A stretch of 64,000 nucleotides of DNA from Simplicispira suum (GTDB lineage: Bacteria > Pseudomonadota > Gammaproteobacteria > Burkholderiales > Burkholderiaceae_C), in contig NZ_CP027669.1 in assembly GCF_003008595.1 (NCBI RefSeq), forward strand, positions 2,666,001-2,730,000. Direction: 5' to 3'. This document shows, one piece after another, positions 58,598 through 64,000 of the stretch; position 1 is the first letter of the stretch, and each line of letters opens with the position of its first letter. The translations under genes were made by a program, and so were the position numbers. The notes under the pieces are model-generated. The model searched no databases. It saw nothing but the letters and a program-made list of their open reading frames with translations, and had not been told where the DNA came from.

Positions 58598-58906
58598 TCA
58601 TTGCGGCTCGCCCCGTTCCAGCTCTATGTCGGACATCGGATAGGCCACGCAAGGCAGAACGCAGCCCGCCTGCAGCTCTTCGGTGGTCAGGCCCGGCCAT
58701 TCCATCGCGTAGCGCACCTCGCCGGCCACCAAATGGCCGATGCAAGTGCGGCAGGTGCCGCTGCGGCACGAACTCGGCCAGTCGATTCCGCCTTGCTCGA
58801 TGGACAGCAGCAGCGGCTGCTCGGGCCAGGCGTCGCAACTGGCGCCTTCGGGGAGCACCTGAGCGGTGAAAAACGGAAGCTGGGGTGGAAGCAGTGAAGT
58901 GGTCAT
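58598..58906 (-). CDS. 2Fe-2S ferredoxin
   Basis: 102 residues, a plant-type ferredoxin. Cluster ligands appear in SCRSGTCRTC (Cys-x4-Cys-x2-Cys, about 47-55) and in the fourth Cys of CVLPCVAYP (about 85). The redox partner is unknown: the neighbours are a methyltransferase gene upstream, 49 bases away, and ribB downstream. The ATG at 58906 starts MTTSLLPPQLPFF. Confidence 0.9.
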   Translation of the reverse strand: MTTSLLPPQLPFFTAQVLPEGASCDAWPEQPLLLSIEQGGIDWPSSCRSGTCRTCIGHLVAGEVRYAMEWPGLTTEELQAGCVLPCVAYPMSDIELERGEPQ

Positions 58907-58955
58907 GCGGCAGAGCTGTACGGGCGCTGCAGCAGGGCAGCGGAAAACGAGAGGT

Positions 58956-59576
58956 TCAAGGCGCGCGGCCGAACACCAGGAGCAGGTTGTTGGCTGGCAT
59001 GGCGTGGCGCTGCAGGAGTTCAAGCCCGACCCGCTGCGCTTCGTGGCGAACCTCTTGCAGTCGACGCAGTCCCCAGGCGGGGTCGCGCTCGCGCAGGCTG
59101 GCATCAAAGGCGAGGTTGCCGGGCGCCGTGAGCACGTCGTCCTCCAGGTAGGGGCCGTAGGTGACGAGTCGGCCGTTCGGGGCAAGGTGGCGCGCGGCGC
59201 CCTGCATCAAGCCTGCGCAGCAGGCCCAGGGGGCGATGTGCAGCATGTTGGCGCAGTAGATCAGGTCGAAGGGCTGCGTGAAGGCTGGGCCTTGGGCGGG
59301 CCAGTGCGGTGCACGCACGTCGAGCTGCACCGGCGCGCGCACATTGCCTGCTCCGGTTTGCGCTGCCCACGCACGGATGGAATCAAAAGCATCTTCCTGC
59401 CAGTCGCTGGGCTGCCAGCGCCAGCCAGGCAGGGCCGCAGCAAAGCAGGCGGCGTGCTGGCCGGTGCCGCTGGCAATCTCCAGCGCCTCGCCGCTGGGAG
59501 CGAGCAAAGCATGCAGCCGCTCCAGGATGGGGGCGCTGTTGCGCTCAGCGGCTGGACTGTATTGCGGCAAACTCAT
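58956..59576 (-). CDS. DUF938 family SAM-dependent methyltransferase-like protein
   Basis: 206 residues. YSPAAERNSAPILERL at the start and LEIASGTGQHAACFAAALPGW (motif I) with PSDWQEDAFDSI are diagnostic of DUF938, which has a class I methyltransferase fold. DLIYCANMLHIAPW is the expected substrate-side motif. No reaction is known for the family. A repeat copy begins 11 bases before its ATG at 59576. Confidence 0.88.
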   Translation of the reverse strand: MSLPQYSPAAERNSAPILERLHALLAPSGEALEIASGTGQHAACFAAALPGWRWQPSDWQEDAFDSIRAWAAQTGAGNVRAPVQLDVRAPHWPAQGPAFTQPFDLIYCANMLHIAPWACCAGLMQGAARHLAPNGRLVTYGPYLEDDVLTAPGNLAFDASLRERDPAWGLRRLQEVRHEAQRVGLELLQRHAMPANNLLLVFGRAP

Positions 59577-59586
59577 AAATACCAAT

Positions 59587-59630
59587 AAAAACCGGCTCTA
59601 GCGCAATGTAGTAAAAGGAATATAGCTATA
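59587..59630 (-). repeat. Interspersed palindrome, copy G (reverse orientation)
   Basis: Read on the minus strand: ATAGCTATATTCC, then about 12 bases, then GCGCTAGAGCCGGTTTTTA. It keeps the ends of the family but its central hairpin is degraded. It lies just upstream of the DUF938 gene. Confidence 0.6.
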
Positions 59631-59744
59631 TAAAGCATAGCTAAATGGGCGGGTAAAGCGTGAACATCGGGCGTCTTGCTGCGCAAAAAACAGGCGCTGA
59701 CAAAGAAACCCATGCAGAGCACCCACTTGCGCGCCCCATACCGG

Positions 59745-59792
59745 GCTTACCCCAAGTTATCCCCAGGATTGTCCCTTGAACGCGGGGACAAG
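59745..59792 (+). repeat. Duplicated DnaA-box element, copy 1
   Basis: GCTTACCCC, then TTATCCCCA (59757-59765, one mismatch to the DnaA box TTATCCACA), then ATTGTCC (59768-59774), 11 bases, and GGACAAG (59786-59792). The TTGTCC and GGACAA arms form an inverted repeat. Confidence 0.7.
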
Positions 59793-59882
59793 TGGCGGCT
59801 CCAGATGCTTGCCGGGGTGCGTAAATTTTCAGCGCCGTAATAAATAGTGTTAAAAATCAACGGCTTATGAGATTCGTACAGT

Positions 59883-59930
59883 GCCTATCCCGGCTTATCC
59901 ACACGATTGTCCAAGTTTTACAGGGACAAG
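59883..59930 (+). repeat. Duplicated DnaA-box element, copy 2
   Basis: GCCTATCCC, then TTATCCACA (59895-59903, a perfect DnaA box), then ATTGTCC (59906-59912), 11 bases, and GGACAAG (59924-59930). Every part lies at the same internal distance as in copy 1, exactly 138 bases away. Confidence 0.75.
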
Positions 59931-59942
59931 GAAGGCAGTGCT

Positions 59943-60224
59943 TTACGGCGCGACGGTCACACCTTTCCAGAACGCCACGCGCCCGCGAATCTGCTCCGCT
60001 TCGGGCTTGGGGTCGGCGTAGGTCCAGGCGGCGTCAGGGTTCATTTCACCGTCCACCAAAAGAGAGAAATAGGTGGCCTGGCCCTTCCACGGGCACATGG
60101 TTTTGTGGTTGCTGAATCCGAAGTGTTCGCGCTTGAGCGCCGATTCGGGAAAGTAGTGGTTGCCTTCCACCAGCACGGTGTCGTCGCTTTCGGCAACGGT
60201 CACGCCGTTCCAGACTGCTTTCAT
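59943..60224 (-). CDS. DUF427 domain protein
   Basis: 93 residues covering one complete DUF427 domain: MKAVWNGVTVAESDDTVLVEGNHYFP, then TMCPWKGQATYFSLLVDG and the ending VAFWKGVTV. The compact beta fold is found across bacteria and fungi with no proven function. It faces the class IV aminotransferase gene divergently. Confidence 0.9.
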   Translation of the reverse strand: MKAVWNGVTVAESDDTVLVEGNHYFPESALKREHFGFSNHKTMCPWKGQATYFSLLVDGEMNPDAAWTYADPKPEAEQIRGRVAFWKGVTVAP

Positions 60225-60319
60225 GATGCTCCTTGGGGCAGCGCAGGGCTGCGGTGATGTACTAAACGGTTGGGCGACACCGTGTGACGCCGTGGCGGGG
60301 ATGCTGCCAGAATGCCCGC

Positions 60320-61246
60320 ATGACCACCTTAGCTGATTATTCCCAAGGCGCCGCCTTTGTGCGTGGCCAGTACCTGCCTATTGCCGAGGCGTCCATTCCG
60401 ATCACCGACTGGGGCTTCCTGCGCTCCGACGCCACCTACGACGTAGTGACGGTGTGGGAGGGGGCGTTTTTTCGGCTCGACGCCCATTTGGAACGCTTTG
60501 CGCGCAGCTGCCAGAGTTTTCGCCTCGACCCCGGCCTCTCACCCGCGCAGATCACCGGTGTGCTGGAGCACTGCGTGCGCCTCTCGGGGCTGCGCAGCGC
60601 CTATGTCGAGATGATTGCCACGCGCGGACAGCCCCCCTGGGGTTCGCGCGATCCGCGCCAGGCGGTGAACCAGTTCTACGCTTTTGCTGTGCCTTACGTC
60701 TGGATTGCCAATGACGCCCAGCGCGAGCGCGGCTTGAATCTGATGGTCAGCGAGGTGCAGCGCATCCCGGCCAGCAGCGTCGATCCGCGCGCCAAGAACT
60801 ACCACTGGAACGACCTGACCATGGGGCTGTTGGGCGCTCTGGATGCAGGGGGTGACACGGTGGTGCTGACCGACGGCGCCGGCAATGCGGTGGAGGGGCC
60901 GGGGTTCAACCTGTTTTGCGTCAACGCGCAGGGCGCGCTGGTCACGCCCGCCGAGGGCGTGCTGGAAGGCATCACCCGGCGCACGGTGATCGAAATTGCG
61001 CAGGCGGCCGGTCTGCTGATCGAGCAGCGAGCCCTGCCCGTGCCGGAACTGCGCGGCGCGCGCGAGGCGTTCGTCACCAGCTCGGGTGGCGGCGTGCTGC
61101 CCGTCACCCGCATCGATGGTCGGCCCGTGGGCGACGGCCTGGTGGGCCCGGTGACGCAGAAGCTGCTCAGCACCTATTGGGATTGGCACCGCGATCCGCG
61201 CTACAGCCGCGTCATCGATTACACGGATTCCGGTTCAATCAAATAG
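60320..61246 (+). CDS. Class IV aminotransferase (branched-chain or D-amino acid type)
   Basis: 308 residues, fold type IV. The Schiff-base Lys is in SVDPRAKNYHWNDLTMGL (about 160), with VLTDGAGNAVEGPGFNLFCV and VLEGITRRTVIEIAQAAG binding the cofactor phosphate. The family contains IlvE, D-alanine aminotransferase and aminodeoxychorismate lyase; the sequence alone does not decide, and no pathway genes are linked. The ATG at 60320 starts MTTLADYSQG. Its last 12 bases overlap the end of the convergent Nudix gene. Confidence 0.87.
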   Translation: MTTLADYSQGAAFVRGQYLPIAEASIPITDWGFLRSDATYDVVTVWEGAFFRLDAHLERFARSCQSFRLDPGLSPAQITGVLEHCVRLSGLRSAYVEMIATRGQPPWGSRDPRQAVNQFYAFAVPYVWIANDAQRERGLNLMVSEVQRIPASSVDPRAKNYHWNDLTMGLLGALDAGGDTVVLTDGAGNAVEGPGFNLFCVNAQGALVTPAEGVLEGITRRTVIEIAQAAGLLIEQRALPVPELRGAREAFVTSSGGGVLPVTRIDGRPVGDGLVGPVTQKLLSTYWDWHRDPRYSRVIDYTDSGSIK

Positions 61247-62119
61247 GGCATCGAAGCCTTTTTCCGGGAAGAAACGTCGCTCGCGGTACTGCAGGCACGT
61301 GGGGCCGGGCAGGGCGCGTTCACGCACCGCGTGGCGGGCATCGCCGGGGTAGCAGATCACGCGTGTCTCGCCATCGTCAAAGGCCTGCGGCAGGATGGTG
61401 GGCGGACGCCGGCACGAAGCCGCTTCGAGCACCTGCTCCACACTGGCGTACCGAGCCAGGTGGGCAAGACTCATGATCTGGGGCGGGGCCAGGTCGATGG
61501 CGCCATCGCGGTATTGCTCCAGCGCAGTGCGAGGCGCGATCCACAGCGTGTCCACGGTTTCCTCGTCATCGTGCCGTGCCACCTGGCCGGCAGGGGCGCG
61601 TGCCACAAAAAAGCGGGTGTCAAAGCGCCGGGTCGACATGCTGGGCGCCACGGGCGTGATCCAGCGGGACCAGGGCCGCAGAGCGCGCGTCTGCAGGCGC
61701 AGGGCCAGGGTCTCCAGCATGTTGGTGAAGGCCTGGCCGCCGCGCAGGCGCTTGCGCGCATCGCTGGCGTCAAGAACCCGGTCTGCGGTCTGGGGTTCGG
61801 CCAGAAGCAAGCCGCATTCCTCCAGTGCTTCGCGCAATGCCGCCACGTACAAGGCAACTGCGGTTGCGGGCGTGGTGCCGTCCTCGCTCAGTTGCTGCGC
61901 CAGGGTGGAAAGGGGTTGGTCCAGATGGGTCGAGCCATCGGCGAAATGGTCTTCGCGCTCAAGCTTGCCACCGGGAAAAACATAAATGCCAGCCATGTTT
62001 GACGCCTTGGCATGGCGCCGCAGCAGCAGCACCTGCATGCCCGCAGCGCCGTCCTGCAGCAGCACGACGCTGGCTGAGTCGCGTGGAGATTCCTGACTGG
62101 TAGGTGGGGCAGCGTGCAT
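61235..62119 (-). CDS. Nudix hydrolase (NUDT19-like, split Nudix box)
   Basis: 294 residues. The Nudix box is interrupted: GIYVFPGGKLEREDHF begins it and REALEECGLLL ends it, with an insert of about 40 residues between. This arrangement is seen in the NUDT19/CoA-diphosphatase-like group, so CoA or acyl-CoA cleavage is a reasonable guess. The ATG at 62119 (MHAAPPTSQE) diverges from the SDR gene. It converges with the aminotransferase gene, overlapping 12 bases. Confidence 0.85.
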   Translation of the reverse strand: MHAAPPTSQESPRDSASVVLLQDGAAGMQVLLLRRHAKASNMAGIYVFPGGKLEREDHFADGSTHLDQPLSTLAQQLSEDGTTPATAVALYVAALREALEECGLLLAEPQTADRVLDASDARKRLRGGQAFTNMLETLALRLQTRALRPWSRWITPVAPSMSTRRFDTRFFVARAPAGQVARHDDEETVDTLWIAPRTALEQYRDGAIDLAPPQIMSLAHLARYASVEQVLEAASCRRPPTILPQAFDDGETRVICYPGDARHAVRERALPGPTCLQYRERRFFPEKGFDALFD

Positions 62120-62224
62120 GCGGCAGGGGGGATCAAAGCGCACAGTCTCGCACGGCAACCGGTGCCGCACCTTTTTCCACGTAAAGTACGCCTTGATACA
62201 AATTGTCGATCAGGAGAAAAAGCA

Positions 62225-63133
62225 ATGCAGTTGGATTTCAAAGGCCGAGTGGCCATCGTGACCGGAGCGGGCGGCGGTCTGGGGCGCGCGCATGCGCTGG
62301 CGCTGGCCGCACGCGGCGCACGCGTGCTCGTCAATGACCTGGGTGGCGGGGTGCATGGCGAAGGAGGTTCTGTGAGCGCTGCCCAGGCGGTGGTGCAGGA
62401 GATTCATGCCGCTGGCGGTGAGGCGCTGTCCAATGGCGCCTCAGTCACCGACTTTGACGCCGTGCAGGCCATGGTGCAGCAGGCCATTGATGCCTGGGGC
62501 CGGGTGGATGTGCTGGTGAACAATGCCGGCATCCTGCGCGACAAGAGCTTTGCCAAGATGGACCTGCAGGACTTTCGCACCGTGCTTGATGTGCACCTGA
62601 TGGGCGCGGTCCACTGTTGCAAGGCGGTTTGGCCCCACATGACAGCGCAGGAATACGGCCGCATTGTGATGACGACTTCGTCCACCGGTCTGTACGGCAA
62701 CTTTGGCCAGAGCAACTATGGCGCGGCCAAGCTCGCGCTCGTCGGCCTCATGCAGACGCTGGCGCTGGAGGGGGCCAAGCACCACATCCATGTCAACGCC
62801 CTGGCGCCCACGGCCGCCACACGCATGACCGAGGGCTTGATGCCCGAAGAAATCCTTGCCATGCTGCAGCCCGAAGCGGTCGTCCCGGCCATGCTGGTGC
62901 TGGCGCACGAGACGGCGCCCACGCGCACCACGCTGTGCGCCGGTGCCGGCAGCTTCGAGGCCGCGCACGTCACGATGACGCAGGGCATTTTCGTCGGCAC
63001 CGGACCCGACGCGCCTGAGCAGCTCGCCGCCCGCCTGGCCGAAGTGACGGCACGCGCTGGTGACACCGTCCCCGGCAGCGGTGCCGCTCAGGGCGCGCTG
63101 GAGGTGCAGAAGGCCATGGCAGCGCGCAGCTGA
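62225..63133 (+). CDS. Short-chain dehydrogenase/reductase, 3-hydroxyacyl-CoA dehydrogenase-like
   Basis: 302 residues. NAD(P) motif VTGAGGGLGRAHALALAARGA, NNAG in VLVNNAGILRD, and the active-site Ser, Tyr and Lys in TSSTGLYGNFGQSNYGAAK. The VNDLGGGVHGEGGS region after the first strand resembles the dehydrogenase unit of peroxisomal multifunctional enzyme type 2, suggesting (3R)-hydroxyacyl-CoA oxidation; this is inferred. CAGGAGA precedes the ATG at 62225. Confidence 0.87.
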   Translation: MQLDFKGRVAIVTGAGGGLGRAHALALAARGARVLVNDLGGGVHGEGGSVSAAQAVVQEIHAAGGEALSNGASVTDFDAVQAMVQQAIDAWGRVDVLVNNAGILRDKSFAKMDLQDFRTVLDVHLMGAVHCCKAVWPHMTAQEYGRIVMTTSSTGLYGNFGQSNYGAAKLALVGLMQTLALEGAKHHIHVNALAPTAATRMTEGLMPEEILAMLQPEAVVPAMLVLAHETAPTRTTLCAGAGSFEAAHVTMTQGIFVGTGPDAPEQLAARLAEVTARAGDTVPGSGAAQGALEVQKAMAARS

Positions 63134-63228
63134 ACCGATCGAGGGCGCGAATTTCCTTGCCGCAGCGCGGAGCCGGGCAGCGTGCTAAGTTCTGCGCACT
63201 TAAAAAACAGCCAACGGCACGTAATTTC

Positions 63229-64000
63229 ATGAGCTCCCTCCAGGACGCAATCCGCGCGCAGCCACTCTCCGGCATTCGCCGCGGCATTGAAAAAGAGGGT
63301 TTGCGCGTGCAGCCCACAGGCGAGCTGGCACTGACGCCCCATTCGGCCAAGCTGGGCTCGGCGCTCACCCACCCGCACATCACCACCGACTACTGCGAAT
63401 CGCAGATTGAGCTGGTAACCGGCGCGCACCTGGCCATTGACGATTGCCTGGGTGAGTTGACGCGCATCCACCAGTTTGTGCACCACACGCTGGCGGCCAT
63501 GGGCGACGAACGCCTGTGGGCGTCCAGCATGCCATGCCGATTGCCCACCGATGAGACGATTCCGCTGGCGCGTTATGGCAGCTCGAACGTAGGACGCGCC
63601 AAGAGCGTCTACCGAATGGGTCTGGGCCACCGCTATGGGCGGCGCATGCAGACCATTTGCGGCATTCATTACAACTGGTCCATGCCGGGGGTTACCAGCG
63701 AGCAGTATTTCGCGCTGATCCGCAATTTCCGCCGACACGCCTTTGTCCTGCTGTACCTGTTTGGTGCGTCGCCCGCGCTGTGCTCCTGCTTTGCCCAGGG
63801 CCGGCCGCACGCCCTGCAGCCGCTCGAGCCCGACGCTTTGTTTCTGCCGCACGCCACGTCGCTGCGCATGGGGCGCCTGGGTTACCAGAGCGACGCGCAG
63901 GCCACGCTGGCGGTGAGCTACAACGGGCTTGATGGCTATGCGCAATCGCTGCAGCAGGCGCTGACCCAACCCTATCCCGCTTACGAGGCGGTGGGTATAC
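63229..64000 (+). CDS. gshA: Glutamate-cysteine ligase, N-terminal part, cut by window edge
   Basis: The first 257 codons of a frame open to the right edge. The family start is clear: RGIEKEGLRVQPTGELALTPHSAKLGSALTHPHITTDYCESQIELVTG in parts (ATP and glutamate site), then PCRLPTDETIPLARYGSSNVGRAKSVYRMGLGHRYGRRMQTICGIHYN. It makes gamma-glutamylcysteine, the first step to glutathione, which the frmA-fghA pathway in this window depends on. The ATG at 63229 starts MSSLQDAIRAQPL. Confidence 0.95.
   Translation, partial: MSSLQDAIRAQPLSGIRRGIEKEGLRVQPTGELALTPHSAKLGSALTHPHITTDYCESQIELVTGAHLAIDDCLGELTRIHQFVHHTLAAMGDERLWASSMPCRLPTDETIPLARYGSSNVGRAKSVYRMGLGHRYGRRMQTICGIHYNWSMPGVTSEQYFALIRNFRRHAFVLLYLFGASPALCSCFAQGRPHALQPLEPDALFLPHATSLRMGRLGYQSDAQATLAVSYNGLDGYAQSLQQALTQPYPAYEAVGI

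Larger units (their letters stand above)
59577..59942. other. Intergenic region with a repeat copy and two DnaA-box elements
   Basis: 366 bases without a gene. From left to right: repeat copy G (59587-59630), the first DnaA-box element (59745-59792), an AT-rich patch (59820-59860) and the second element (59883-59930), which ends 12 bases before the DUF427 gene's 3' end. Promoters for the DUF938 gene should lie here. Confidence 0.7.

Overview
The window is GC-rich chromosomal DNA of a betaproteobacterium, most likely Burkholderiales, family Comamonadaceae (Acidovorax, Simplicispira or Comamonas-like). This is inferred from gene content, from gene orders such as sdhCDAB-sdhE-gltA beside gntR-mdh-acnB, and from a short interspersed palindrome that I associate with that family. 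No phage, plasmid backbone, transposase, CRISPR array, tRNA or rRNA was found. About 66 protein genes fill nearly all the space.

Layout. 1-5.1 kb: a cut glycosyltransferase, a chemoreceptor with a C-terminal sensor domain, and three secreted or lipoprotein genes of unknown function around an AT-rich gap. 5-10 kb: small conserved genes, moaE, then birA and bioY diverging across a predicted BirA operator. 8.5-15 kb: a malonate module (acyl-CoA synthetase, malonyl-CoA decarboxylase, TRAP transporter, divergent GntR regulator). 15.2-22.8 kb: clpB behind a clear heat-shock promoter, then aldehyde dehydrogenase, GNAT, methyltransferase and dusC. 22.8-30 kb: a phospholipase-D lipoprotein, an ammonium channel and proVWX for osmoprotection. 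30-37.6 kb: rnk, an acyltransferase, a phosphoethanolamine transferase, and the glutathione-dependent formaldehyde pathway (frmA, fghA) with a divergent GlxA-type regulator. 37.6-49.2 kb: a TCA supercluster (gltA, sdhEBADC, gntR, mdh, citE-like, acnB). 49.3-58.4 kb: a frameshifted XRE regulator, trhP, tolA-R-Q-ybgC, an aminotransferase, nusB, ribH and a RibB whose RibA-like half lacks the zinc/catalytic motif. 58.5-64 kb: ferredoxin, methyltransferase, a duplicated DnaA-box element, DUF427, a class IV aminotransferase, Nudix, SDR and the start of gshA.

Most of this is housekeeping metabolism. The main non-genic signals are: (i) seven copies of a hairpin-forming intergenic repeat; (ii) a 48-bp element duplicated 138 bp apart near 59.8 kb that carries a DnaA box and a TTGTCC/GGACAA inverted repeat; (iii) operator-like palindromes in three or four divergent promoter regions; (iv) two genes, nusB and the XRE regulator, each apparently missing one base. 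I see no clearly novel multi-gene system; the duplicated element and the repeat family are the best candidates for something undescribed.
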